Assembly (NCBI RefSeq): GCF_902829295.1
Contig: NZ_CADEPL010000018.1
Span: forward strand, 1 to 64,000
Source: Vogesella oryzae
GTDB taxonomy: Bacteria; Pseudomonadota; Gammaproteobacteria; Burkholderiales; Chromobacteriaceae
Length of the DNA stretch: 64,000 bases
Reading direction: 5' to 3'
A model generated the notes under the pieces. It was not told where the DNA came from. It did no database searches and worked only from the letters and a program-made list of their open reading frames with translations. Made by a program: the position numbers and the translations under genes. Positions 55,815-64,000 of this stretch are shown piece after piece (position 1 is the first letter of the stretch; each line of letters opens with the position of its first letter).

Positions 55815-56246
55815 ATGCTCGTTCGCCTGCTCTATGCCAGCCGTAGCACCCAGCCGCACACCCAGGAACTGCTGGACGCCATTCTCACCCGCTCGCAACA
55901 GCACAACCCCGGTCACGGCATCACCGGCGTGCTGTGCTTTAGCGGCAATATTTTCATGCAGGTACTGGAAGGCGGCCGCAGCGAGGTTTCCGCCCTGTAC
56001 AACCACATTGCCAGCGACCCGCGCCATCAGGGCGTGGAGCTGCTGAGCTTCGAGGAAATCGGCGAGCGCCGCTTTGCCAGCTGGACCATGGGCCAGGTCA
56101 ATCTGGCCAAGGTCAACCCGTCGCTGTTGCTGCGCTACTCGGAAAAATCGCAGCTCGACCCGTTCAGCATGAGCGGTGGCAGTGCACTGGCCCTGCTGGA
56201 AGAGCTGATCGCCACTGCCTCCATCGTTGGCCGCTGTAGCCACTAA
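55815..56246 (+). CDS. BLUF-domain blue-light photoreceptor
   Basis: 143 residues, single-domain BLUF. Flavin-site residues are in place: Tyr7 (RLLYAS), Asn31 with GITGVL, Gln49 (NIFMQVLEGG), and Trp90/Met92 (ASWTMG). Binds FAD and signals blue light by hydrogen-bond change; output is through partner proteins. It shares an operon with folE, which is not a usual partner. The C-terminal helices (~100-143) are the expected cap. Confidence 0.9.
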   Translation: MLVRLLYASRSTQPHTQELLDAILTRSQQHNPGHGITGVLCFSGNIFMQVLEGGRSEVSALYNHIASDPRHQGVELLSFEEIGERRFASWTMGQVNLAKVNPSLLLRYSEKSQLDPFSMSGGSALALLEELIATASIVGRCSH

Positions 56247-56267
56247 GCGCCGCAGCCTCCATCCATG

Positions 56268-56300
56268 TACGGCCCGACAGCCACAAGCTGTCGGGCCGTA
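56268..56300. terminator. Long stem after the BLUF gene
   Basis: TACGGCCCGACAGC-CACAA-GCTGTCGGGCCGTA: a perfect 14-pair stem. The following AACCATTT is a weak T tract, so termination is likely but not certain. Confidence 0.7.
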
Positions 56301-56495
56301 ACCATTTACGGACCCAGCATGTTGTAGTTTGCGGCATTGCTACCACACCGGGATACCAAAATGGCAACTGCATCAATGGCGGGGTGCCAGATATCAAACG
56401 ACTGTAATAAAGTAGCAAAGAGTCAGGCATAGGGTGTGCTTGGTAACACCTGCATTGTCTTACCCCTACTTCTGGTCGTTGAATGGAGAAGCCTC

Positions 56496-56663
56496 ATGCG
56501 TCGCTTTAATCCCAGCCCCGAATACCTGCAAGTACGCGCCGAAGTGCGAAGCAATGAACTGGCCGGCAAACCGATGCCGCGCACCACTCCCAAGGATGTA
56601 CGCAACGCCAATGCCCGCCGCGAGATCGAGCGGCGACGGATGGAGCGCGACGCCCGCGAATAG
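56496..56663 (+). CDS. Small basic protein, paralogue of prophage 10061-10234
   Basis: 55 residues from ATG 56496, with a GGAG ribosome site. RAEVRSNELAGK and NANARREIERRR are almost identical to the prophage-encoded 57-residue protein. It has its own terminator and probably its own promoter, so it is a stand-alone gene. The charged C-terminal helix suggests nucleic-acid or protein binding; function unknown. Confidence 0.75.
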   Translation: MRRFNPSPEYLQVRAEVRSNELAGKPMPRTTPKDVRNANARREIERRRMERDARE

Positions 56664-56677
56664 CGGCCACAACGACC

Positions 56678-56707
56678 AAGGCACCCCGCGGGGTGCCTTC
56701 TGTTTTT
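56678..56707 (+). terminator. Terminator of the small basic protein gene
   Basis: AAGGCACCCC-GC-GGGGTGCCTT then CTGTTTTT. Confidence 0.9.
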
Positions 56708-56722
56708 CCGGATCACAGCAGA

Positions 56723-57652
56723 CTACGGCGCCAGCCGCTGCGCCAGCACGACATCCAGCCCGCCCATGAACCGCTCCACGGCGCGGGTATATGCCTCGTC
56801 GGCGCCAAGCTGCTGATTGATGTCGCGATGCGACTTGGCCTGCGGCAACAGCTCTGCCCGCCCGCCCAGCTGCCGTGCCTGCGCCACAAAGTTGGCCGCA
56901 TCATCGCAGGGCTTGTCAGGCCGCTGCTGCGAGCACACCGCCAGTAACGGCGGCATGGCCTGCTGCAGTTGCGCTTGCGGCGATACCAGCGCCCACGCCG
57001 CCGGATCGGTACCGAATGCCTGGTCATAGAAGCGATAGTGCGCGCGGCGCATTACCGCCGCCACATCGTAAGCAGCGCTATCCAGCGCCACCGTGCCCAG
57101 CCACGGCTGCACCCCGGCCTGCCGTTGCAACTCGCGCGACGCAGCCAGCAACGCCACCAGATGCGCGCCGGCAGAATGCCCGATCAACACCAGCTTGCGG
57201 CCATCGCCACCCCAGCGTGCCGCCTGCTGCTGTACCCAGGCCACCGCCGCCGCCACGTCCTGCACCTGCTGCAGCGGCGCGGCTTGCGGCAGCAGCCGGT
57301 AATCGACCGATACCAGCACCATGCCGCGCGGCACCCAGCGGCCTACCTTGTTCTCCACCACCGCCGCTGACTGCCGGCTGCCGGTGCGCCAGGCACCGCC
57401 ATGCACCATCAGCAGCACCGGCATGCCCTGCCCGCCGTGCTGCGGCCAGTACACATCCAGCCGTTGCCGGGCGTCCGGTCCGTAAGCCAGCCCGGCGGCA
57501 CTGGCAACGCCGGCCACCCGCAAGCGCCACGGCACCGCATGCTGTTCCAGCATCTGCGCCTCCAGCCGTACGGCCAACCTGTCCGCCAGCAAGCCGGCAT
57601 GCGCCGTTGGCAGCACCAGCAACAATAAACAGCACAGCAAGCGAGTCGGCAT
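56723..57652 (-). CDS. Secreted alpha/beta hydrolase (carboxylesterase type)
   Basis: 309 residues from ATG 57652. Signal peptide LLCCLLLLVLPTAHAG. VHGGAW is the oxyanion-hole motif, GHSAGAH the nucleophile elbow (Ser), and SHRDIN near the end supplies the His. DVYWP and VDYRLLP are typical of the BD-FAE/hormone-sensitive-lipase-like group. Probably a periplasmic or exported esterase; substrate unknown. Confidence 0.85.
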   Translation of the reverse strand: MPTRLLCCLLLLVLPTAHAGLLADRLAVRLEAQMLEQHAVPWRLRVAGVASAAGLAYGPDARQRLDVYWPQHGGQGMPVLLMVHGGAWRTGSRQSAAVVENKVGRWVPRGMVLVSVDYRLLPQAAPLQQVQDVAAAVAWVQQQAARWGGDGRKLVLIGHSAGAHLVALLAASRELQRQAGVQPWLGTVALDSAAYDVAAVMRRAHYRFYDQAFGTDPAAWALVSPQAQLQQAMPPLLAVCSQQRPDKPCDDAANFVAQARQLGGRAELLPQAKSHRDINQQLGADEAYTRAVERFMGGLDVVLAQRLAP

Positions 57653-57666
57653 CTTGTCGCTCCATG

Positions 57667-57693
57667 AAAAATGCCCCGTCGGCAACGGGGCAT
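57667..57693 (-). terminator. Terminator of the aminotransferase gene
   Basis: ATGCCCCGT-CGGCA-ACGGGGCAT followed by TTTTT on the minus strand. Confidence 0.9.
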
Positions 57694-57712
57694 CAGTTCG
57701 GGCAATGGCGCA

Positions 57713-58909
57713 TCAGCCTTTCAGCACTTCGGCCATCGCATCCGCTACGTATTCCACGTTGCGGCTGTTGAGACCGGCCACGCACATACGGCCGGAACGC
57801 ACCAGATACACCGCGAACTCCTCGCGCAGGCGATCCACCTGCGCCGGCGTCAGACCGGTGTAGCTGAACATGCCGCGCTGCTTGATGAAGTAGCTGAAGT
57901 CGCGGCCCGGCACCTTGGCGGAAATCACCTCGTACAGTTTCTGGCGCATGGCCTTGATGCGTTCGCGCATCTCGGTCACTTCGCCCTCCCACTCGGCACG
58001 CAGCGTCGGCTCGGTCATCACCAGCACGGTGACCTGGCCGCCGTGGGTCGGCGGGCTGGAGTAGTTGCGGCGCACGGTGGCCTTCATCTGGCCCAGCACG
58101 CGCTCGGCTTCCTCGGCATCCCGGCATACCACCGACAAACCACCACAACGCTCGCCGTAGAACGACAGGTTCTTGGAGAACGAGTTGCTGACAAAGAAGC
58201 TGATGCCGGCAGCGGTCATAGCGCGGATGGCAAACGCATCGGCGTCCAGGCTGTCGCCAAAGCCCTGGTAGGCGATATCGAGGAACGGCAGCAGATCGCG
58301 CTGTTTCACTACCTCGATCACTTGCTCCCACTGCGCATTGGAGAGGTCCACACCGGTCGGGTTGTGGCAGCACGGGTGCAGCAGCACCACCGTCTTGGCC
58401 GGCAGCTGCTGGAAGCAGGCCAGCATCTCGTCGAACTTCACGCCGCCGGTGGCTGCGTCGTAGTACGGGTAGTCGTGCACCACAAAACCGGCGCCTTCGA
58501 ACATCGCGCGGTGGTTGTCCCAGGTCGGGTTGCTGACCCACACTTCGCTGGCCGGGAAGTAACGCTTGAGCAGATCGGCGCCGATCTTCAGCGCGCCGGA
58601 GCCGCCGATAGTCTGGATGGTGGCGATACGGCCGGCCTTGACCGCCTCATGCCCGGCACCCCACAGCAGCGCCTGCACCGCGGCACGATAGTTGGCCGCA
58701 CCTTCCATCGGCTGGTAGGAACGGGTACCGGCTACCGCTACGCGCTGCGCTTCGGCTTTCTGCACCGACGGCAGCAACGGGATGCGGCCTTCCTCGTCGT
58801 AATACAGGCCAATGCCCAGATTCACTTTCGGGCTGCGGATATCCTTGTTGAAGGTTTCAACCAGGGTCAGGATCGGGTCGCCGGCGTAGGCTTCGACATG
58901 TGCAAACAT
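57713..58909 (-). CDS. tyrB: Aromatic amino acid aminotransferase
   Basis: 398 residues from ATG 58909 ([20 protein letters not shown]). Class I PLP enzyme: [32 protein letters not shown], and [18 protein letters not shown] with the PLP Lys; [11 protein letters not shown] near the C-terminus holds the carboxylate Arg. It transaminates Tyr/Phe/Asp. TyrB and AspC cannot be separated with certainty by eye. Confidence 0.9.
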   Translation of the reverse strand: MFAHVEAYAGDPILTLVETFNKDIRSPKVNLGIGLYYDEEGRIPLLPSVQKAEAQRVAVAGTRSYQPMEGAANYRAAVQALLWGAGHEAVKAGRIATIQTIGGSGALKIGADLLKRYFPASEVWVSNPTWDNHRAMFEGAGFVVHDYPYYDAATGGVKFDEMLACFQQLPAKTVVLLHPCCHNPTGVDLSNAQWEQVIEVVKQRDLLPFLDIAYQGFGDSLDADAFAIRAMTAAGISFFVSNSFSKNLSFYGERCGGLSVVCRDAEEAERVLGQMKATVRRNYSSPPTHGGQVTVLVMTEPTLRAEWEGEVTEMRERIKAMRQKLYEVISAKVPGRDFSYFIKQRGMFSYTGLTPAQVDRLREEFAVYLVRSGRMCVAGLNSRNVEYVADAMAEVLKG

Positions 58910-59280
58910 GATCTTGTGGTTTCTCTCTCGTGGAACAGTGGCCGCAGTCTGACTCAAGCTGCGACATGACGTAACAGCAGCAAACCTACCACAAAGCCCA
59001 ACGCACGGCAGCCAAAACGCTCAACCCGCAGAGATTGCGCACTTAAAATTCAAGCCAATGAGAATTTACGAAAGGTAATATCAAAAAAATGTCCAAAACA
59101 ACAAAGACGCCATCATTGCCAACCTACCAGGCATCATATTATTTTGCTTTAGGCATTTAATTTTAACCAAAACAAAACACCCAAACAGGGGGCACACTAT
59201 TTCGTTTCTGATTTCATACCCTATTTTTGACAACACGCAATAGCCATCTCGACACCACAATAATTATCCTTCTGCCAAAT
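58910..59280. other. AT-rich non-coding interval
   Basis: About 370 bases between the aminotransferase start and the porin terminator. 59040-59280 is clearly AT-richer than the rest of the window. I find no gene, RNA or repeat; it should hold the aminotransferase promoter. Confidence 0.5.
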
Positions 59281-59309
59281 AAAAAAATGCCAGCGCAAAA
59301 GCGCTGGCA
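59281..59309 (-). terminator. Terminator of the porin gene
   Basis: TGCCAGCGC-TTTT-GCGCTGGCA then seven T on the minus strand. Confidence 0.95.
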
Positions 59310-59335
59310 ACAATGTGACTGAAAGGAAAAGTAAC

Positions 59336-60400
59336 TTAGAAAGTCACTTTCATGCCGACACCCATCCCGGTCGGGTTAGAACCGGCACCAACACCACTCA
59401 GACCAGCATTACCGAAAGTGCGGGTAGCACTGTCTTCGTTATGAATACGGGTGTAGTAAGCGTAAGTCTGGGTACGCTTGGACAGACTGTAGGTTGCACC
59501 CAAGGTCCACTGATCGGCACCATCCTTGGCACCAGAAGCAGATTCATCCAGCTTGGCATAGGCCAGATTCACACCCAGATTGCCGAATTTCTGCTCGGCA
59601 CCAATAGTCCAGGCGTTCTGCTTTACGTCGCCAGAGGATTTTTCGTTCTTCTCGTGCTCGTAACCCACACCGACTTTGGTATCGCCGAAGGAGTAACCGG
59701 CAGACAGCTTCAGGAACGACTGGTCACGATCCAGACCACCTACAGCGGCGTTAGCCTGTTTGCGCAGATCGTAGCCGAGGCCGGCGACAAAATCGCCGTA
59801 GTTGTAAGTAGCGCCCAGGCTCAAGCGAGCCTTGTCGGTACGTACACCACCCACTTCGGTACGGGTTTCGTCAAAGCCGTAGGACATGCCGCCCTGCAGA
59901 CCGTTATATACCGGGGAGTAGTAGCTAACCGAGTTCTGCAGACGGGAGTCCCCGCGGCAGATTACGCCTTTGTCAACACAGATGTCGCCAATAGTGTCAG
60001 CCATCGGGTTAACGATACCGGCCTTGCCCATCGACTTGTATACAGAGTCGTTATTACCCAGCAGAACCTTACCGAACTTGCCATCCAGACCAACAAAGCT
60101 GTTGCGGGTAGCAAAAGTGCCCTTGCGGGTGCCACCATCATCCATCGAGATTTCTTGCTCGATCTGCCATACGGCCTTCATGCCGTCACCCAGATCGTCC
60201 ACCCCCTTGAAGCCCAGCTTGGAGGTGTTGGAGCTAACACGACCGATGGTATTGATATCGTTGGCAGCGTTGGTAGCACCAGTTGCCTTCACGCTCTCAA
60301 TGGACTCGTTGATTGTGCCGTAGATGGTGACATCGGCCATGGCAAACGGGGCAATCAGCGCAGCAGAAACGGCAACAGCAAGCAGCTTTTTATTCAGCAT
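59336..60400 (-). CDS. Gram-negative trimeric porin
   Basis: 354 residues. Signal peptide MLNKKLLAVAVSAALIAPFAMA, then DVTIYGTINESIESV, the first strand of Neisseria/Burkholderia-type porins. Repeating beta strands with aromatic girdles run to the C-terminal Phe (MGVGMKVTF), required for outer-membrane insertion. GDDLGDGMKAVWQIEQEI and FGKVLLGNNDSVYKS (strand plus constriction-loop start) are typical. An unusual pair of cysteines (ICVDKGVICRG) sits in an extracellular-loop region. Confidence 0.93.
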   Translation of the reverse strand: MLNKKLLAVAVSAALIAPFAMADVTIYGTINESIESVKATGATNAANDINTIGRVSSNTSKLGFKGVDDLGDGMKAVWQIEQEISMDDGGTRKGTFATRNSFVGLDGKFGKVLLGNNDSVYKSMGKAGIVNPMADTIGDICVDKGVICRGDSRLQNSVSYYSPVYNGLQGGMSYGFDETRTEVGGVRTDKARLSLGATYNYGDFVAGLGYDLRKQANAAVGGLDRDQSFLKLSAGYSFGDTKVGVGYEHEKNEKSSGDVKQNAWTIGAEQKFGNLGVNLAYAKLDESASGAKDGADQWTLGATYSLSKRTQTYAYYTRIHNEDSATRTFGNAGLSGVGAGSNPTGMGVGMKVTF

Positions 60401-60527
60401 GATACTTTCTCAACAGTGGTAGAAGATCTATCGTTTTCTTTTGAAACGATGCTGGGAATATACCCAGCCAATATGTAAAACCCGTTACACACTGATTAAA
60501 TCCAGGATTATTATTGACCTGAAATGC

Positions 60528-60562
60528 AATAACCCCCGACCAAAAATTGGCCGGGGGTTATT
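60528..60562. terminator. Terminator between cobA and the porin
   Basis: AATAACCCCCGACCA-AAAAT-TGGCCGGGGGTTATT, a 15-pair stem with one mismatch. It ends the nasA-cobA transcript. Confidence 0.8.
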
Positions 60563-60603
60563 AATAAGACCCTGATATTGCGGAAACTATTTTCAAATCA
60601 CGG

Positions 60604-61362
60604 TTAAGCCGCCGCTATGCCATTCAATCCGGCGTGCCGATTTGCCACACACGCATGCGCCACTACCTCGCCCAGCACGATCACCGCCGGGCTGGCCAGA
60701 CCGCTACGGGCCACGTCGGCGGCCAACGTTTGCAGGCTGGAGACGATATGGCGCTGGTCCGTACAGCCGGCGCGATGCACCACCGCTACCGGCAGGCTGG
60801 TGGCAAAGCCGGCCGTCATCAATTCATCGGCCAGGGCATCGACATTGCTCATGCCCATGTAGCACACCACGGTCAGGTTGGCTGCGGCCAGCCCCTGCCA
60901 GTCCGGACGCGTACCGTCCATGGTGTGGGCGGTCACCAGCGCCACGCCGCGCGCTACGCCACGGTGGGTCAGCGGCAGGCCCAGATCGGTGCCGGCGGCA
61001 AACGCCGCGGTGATGCCACCCACCGCCTCGACCTCGATGCCGCGTTCCGCCAGCCATGCCCATTCCTCGCCGCCACGGCCGAAGATGAACGGGTCGCCAC
61101 CTTTCAGCCGCGCCACTTGCCGCCCCTGGCGGGCATAGCGCGCCATCAGCCGCAGGATAAAGTCCTGCGGCGTGGATTTGCAGCCGCCACGCTTGCCGAC
61201 TTCCACGATGCGGGTACCGGGACGGGCGAACTCCAGAATATCGCGGCCAACCAAGTCATCCACCAGCCACACGTCACAGGACTGGATCACGCGCAGCGCC
61301 TTGAGCGTCAACAGTTCCGCATCACCGGGACCGGCGCCTACCAACCATACCTTGCCATTCAT
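60604..61362 (-). CDS. cobA: Uroporphyrinogen-III C-methyltransferase
   Basis: 252 residues from ATG 61362. VWLVGAGPGDAELLTLKALRVI, LKGGDPFIFGRGGEE and GITAAFAAGTDLGLPLTHRGVA are the SAM-binding and active-site blocks. It makes precorrin-2 for siroheme. Lying after nasA, it supplies siroheme to nitrite reductase in nitrate assimilation. Confidence 0.93.
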   Translation of the reverse strand: MNGKVWLVGAGPGDAELLTLKALRVIQSCDVWLVDDLVGRDILEFARPGTRIVEVGKRGGCKSTPQDFILRLMARYARQGRQVARLKGGDPFIFGRGGEEWAWLAERGIEVEAVGGITAAFAAGTDLGLPLTHRGVARGVALVTAHTMDGTRPDWQGLAAANLTVVCYMGMSNVDALADELMTAGFATSLPVAVVHRAGCTDQRHIVSSLQTLAADVARSGLASPAVIVLGEVVAHACVANRHAGLNGIAAA

Positions 61363-61474
61363 GCTGCTTCCTTTACGTGTGCGGGCGGCTGAGCCGACCG
61401 GCCAGGCTGCCACAATACCGAATGCAAAAAGTTCTGCCAGACCGATTTTTTATAACCAAATAGCCATATCAGCC

Positions 61475-64000
61475 TTATGCCATGCACAGCCGCTTCAGCT
61501 CCGGCACACAGGAGCCGCAGCCGGTGCCGCAGCGCAGCTCGCGCTTGAGGCCATCCACATCCAGCCCGCGCTGGATGCCGGCGCAGATGGCATCCTCGCG
61601 CACCCCTTCGCAGGCACACACCACCCGTGCCCGTACCGCGCCCGGTGCGCGCCCCAGCAGCAGAGCGGCCAGGCTTGCCGGCGCCTCGCCGCCATCCAGC
61701 CAGGCCGTCAGCGCCTCGTCGGCACGCACATCGCCGGCCAGCACGAAACCCAGCGGCGTCTTGCCGGCCAGCCACACCCGGCGCAGCACGCCGCGCGCCG
61801 GATCGTCGAACGCCGCCTGCATCGCCTCTGCCGGCAGCAGGCGGGCAGCCAGCTCGGCCAGTTGCTCGCCGGATGGCGCACTGGCGGCCGCCAGCCGCAG
61901 CCGCAGATGCTCGGCACCATTCAGGCTCACCGGCACCGCCACCGCATAGGCAAACTCGGCGCGCAGGGCGTCCAGCTGCGGGCGCAGCGTCGGCACGTCG
62001 CCGCGCAACAGCAGCGTCGCGCGCCACGGCAGCCTGGCCGGCTCCACGCTGACGGCGGCCAACTTCAGTTCCGGCTGTTTCGATTGCGGGTCCAGCGCGC
62101 GACTGGTCAGCGCGTTGATGCCCTGCCCGCCCAGCGCCACCGCACCCCAGTGCATGGGGATGAACGCCACGCCGGCGCGCAGGCTGTCATCGGCCTGCAC
62201 CGGCAGATAAATGGCGCCACGCTTGTTGCGCACCTTCACCAGCTCGCCGGCCTGCAGCTTGTGGCGCTGCATGTCGCGCGGATGCATGGATAGCGCTGGC
62301 TCTTCCACATGCCGGGTCAGCGTCGGCACCAGCGCGGTGCGGCTCATGGTGTGCCAGTGGTCGCGCAAACGGCCGGTGGTGAGGCGGATCGGAAAATGCG
62401 CCGACACCTTGTCGGATGCCGTGCGCCAGCCCACGTCGAGGAACTGCGCGCGGCCGGAGGCGGTGGCGAACACGCCGTCTTGATACAGTCGGCTGCGGCC
62501 AACCTTGCCGTCGAACGGCCATTGCTGCGGGCCAGCGGCATCGAGAATGGCGTAGCTTAGGCGGCTGTAATCCAGATCGCGGCCGGCGGTGGTGGCGGCA
62601 TGCTCGGCAAACACCGCAGCGCCATCGGCAAACACGAATTTGCTGACGTGCTGCGGTGCGATGCTGGCGGCCAACCTTTGCGCCACCGCGGCGACGATGC
62701 GCCAGTCCTCGCGCGCCTCGCCCGGCGGCGGCAGCGCGGCGCGCACGCGGCTGATGCGGCGCTCGCTATTGGTGACCGTGCCCTCTTTCTCCGGCCAGGT
62801 GGCGGCCGGCAACACGATGTCGGCGAACGCCAGCGTCTCACCGCCGGCAAAAGCTTCCTGCACGATCACGCACTCCACCTGCTGCAGCGCCTTGCGCACC
62901 AGCGCCTGGTCCGGCAACGAGTGCGCCGGGTTGGTACAGGCGATCCACAACACCTTGATCTTGCCGGCGGCGGCCGCCTCGAACATCTCGATCGCCGGCA
63001 GTCCCGGTTGCGCCGGCAGCGCCGGCACGTCCCACAGCGCCGCCACTTCTGCGCGGTGCGCGGCATTGCCCGGTTCACGATGCCCCGGCAGCACGGTGGC
63101 CAGGCCGCCCACCTCGCGCCCGCCCATGGCATTGGGCTGGCCGGTGAGCGAAAACGGGCCGGCGCCCGGCTTGCCGATGTGGCCGGTAGCCAGATGCAAA
63201 TGGATCAGCGCCGCGTTCTTGTCGCTGCCGTTGCTGTACTGGTTCAGGCCCATGGTGTAACAGGACAGCGTGGCCGGACTCTGCGCGAACCAGCGTGCTG
63301 CGGTGACGATGTCGTCTTCGTGCACGCCGCACAGCTCGCTGGCGGCGCGCGGGGTGAATTCGCGCAGCCGCTGGCGCAGCGCGGCAAAGCCCTCGGTGTG
63401 CTGCGCGATGTAATCGCGGTCGATCAGCTCTTCCCAGATCATCACGTTAAGCATGGCGTGGAACAGCGCCACGTCGCTGCCCGGCAGCACCGGCAGGTAC
63501 AGGTCGGCGATGCTGGCGGTGTCAGTGCAGCGCGGGTCGGCGACGATGATTTTCATCTGCGGGTTGGCCGCCTTGGCTTCTTCCAGCCGGCGGAACAGTA
63601 CCGGATGGGCATGCGCCATATTGGAGCCGGCAATGAACACGCAGCCGGCGTGATCGAAGTCCTCGTAACAGGCCGGCGGCGCATCGGCGCCCAGCGTCAG
63701 CTTGTAGCCGGTTACCGCACTGGACATGCACAGCCGCGAGTTGGTGTCGATGTTGTTGCTGCCCACCAGGCCACGCGCCAGCTTGTTGAACAGGTAGTAG
63801 TCCTCGGTCAGCAGCTGGCCGGAGAGATAGAACGCTACCGAATCCGGACCGTGCTCGCGGATCGCCGCCGCCAGCTTGTCGCTGACCGCGTCCAGCGCAA
63901 CATCCCAGCTCACGGCGTGCGCCGACTCGCCCTTGCCCAGCCGCAAGGTTGGCCGCAACAGCCGCGCCGACAGCCGGCCGGTGGTGGCGCCCAGGGTGCG
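61475..64000 (-). CDS. nasA: Assimilatory nitrate reductase catalytic subunit, N-terminus beyond window
   Basis: 842 residues visible; the frame is open through the right edge, where the sequence (TGRLSARLLRPTLRLGKGES) is the segment after the missing iron-sulphur N-terminus. Molybdopterin enzyme blocks: SGQLLTEDYYLFNKLARGLVG, NIDTNSRLCMSSAV, AGSNMAHAHPVLFRRL, TGHIGKPGAGPFSLTGQPNAMGGRE. The C-terminal ~55 residues are a BFD-like [2Fe-2S] domain (CACEGV, CGTGCGSC). It reduces nitrate to nitrite in the cytoplasm. Repeat words lie at 62494 and 63945. Confidence 0.93.
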   Translation of the reverse strand, partial: RTLGATTGRLSARLLRPTLRLGKGESAHAVSWDVALDAVSDKLAAAIREHGPDSVAFYLSGQLLTEDYYLFNKLARGLVGSNNIDTNSRLCMSSAVTGYKLTLGADAPPACYEDFDHAGCVFIAGSNMAHAHPVLFRRLEEAKAANPQMKIIVADPRCTDTASIADLYLPVLPGSDVALFHAMLNVMIWEELIDRDYIAQHTEGFAALRQRLREFTPRAASELCGVHEDDIVTAARWFAQSPATLSCYTMGLNQYSNGSDKNAALIHLHLATGHIGKPGAGPFSLTGQPNAMGGREVGGLATVLPGHREPGNAAHRAEVAALWDVPALPAQPGLPAIEMFEAAAAGKIKVLWIACTNPAHSLPDQALVRKALQQVECVIVQEAFAGGETLAFADIVLPAATWPEKEGTVTNSERRISRVRAALPPPGEAREDWRIVAAVAQRLAASIAPQHVSKFVFADGAAVFAEHAATTAGRDLDYSRLSYAILDAAGPQQWPFDGKVGRSRLYQDGVFATASGRAQFLDVGWRTASDKVSAHFPIRLTTGRLRDHWHTMSRTALVPTLTRHVEEPALSMHPRDMQRHKLQAGELVKVRNKRGAIYLPVQADDSLRAGVAFIPMHWGAVALGGQGINALTSRALDPQSKQPELKLAAVSVEPARLPWRATLLLRGDVPTLRPQLDALRAEFAYAVAVPVSLNGAEHLRLRLAAASAPSGEQLAELAARLLPAEAMQAAFDDPARGVLRRVWLAGKTPLGFVLAGDVRADEALTAWLDGGEAPASLAALLLGRAPGAVRARVVCACEGVREDAICAGIQRGLDVDGLKRELRCGTGCGSCVPELKRLCMA

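Noticed and set aside
59040-59280. AT-rich stretch as a horizontally acquired remnant
   Set aside because: Only about 240 bases with no gene or repeat; a promoter region is a simpler reading.

Overview
The window looks like a chromosome segment of a GC-rich betaproteobacterium of the order Neisseriales, most likely family Chromobacteriaceae (Vogesella/Chromobacterium/Aquitalea-like). That placement is inferred from the protein flavour (classical 16-strand type porin, AcnB, FolE, YccA, riboflavin cluster order) and is not proven. No rRNA and no CRISPR array is visible.

Region 1 (1 to about 15,560) is the early half of a temperate, lambda-like prophage ending at a tRNA-Ser gene. From right to left it holds a tyrosine integrase, an AlpA-type excisionase, a long rightward operon of small early genes (8192-14003), and an immunity region. 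Leftward from the immunity region run cro, cII and a replication-protein gene that leaves the window. The same palindrome, CAATATCAAATTGATATTG, lies between cro and the repressor (OR-like) and again near 7129-7191 (OL-like). Between these operators sit two related repressor-like genes and three candidate exclusion/defence or conversion modules: a HipA-like kinase with a partner, a HEPN protein with an unknown partner, and a lipoprotein/secreted/membrane trio.

Region 2 (15,560-64,000) is ordinary chromosome: tRNA-Ser(UGA) and tRNA-Leu(UAG), yccA, tdk, a thioesterase, two chemotaxis receptors, an aldehyde dehydrogenase/Tat protein/GMC oxidoreductase operon, rhlE, hyi-glxR, acnB, a diguanylate cyclase, the ribE-ribBA-ribH-nusB-thiL-pgpA cluster, prfC, an MscS channel, argS, trhP, fliW, folE with a BLUF photoreceptor, an aromatic aminotransferase, a porin, and cobA-nasA (siroheme and nitrate assimilation).

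The most striking signal is not a gene. A short word, AAGGTTGGCCGCA (core GTTGGCCGC), recurs on both strands. By eye I count 11 perfect 13-mers and about 52 copies of the 9-mer core. They occur in genes and between genes, several times as head-to-head inverted pairs in intergenic spots including a terminator, and they are sparse in the prophage. That is the behaviour of a DNA uptake sequence, but the word is unrelated to the known Neisseria GCCGTCTGAA dialects.
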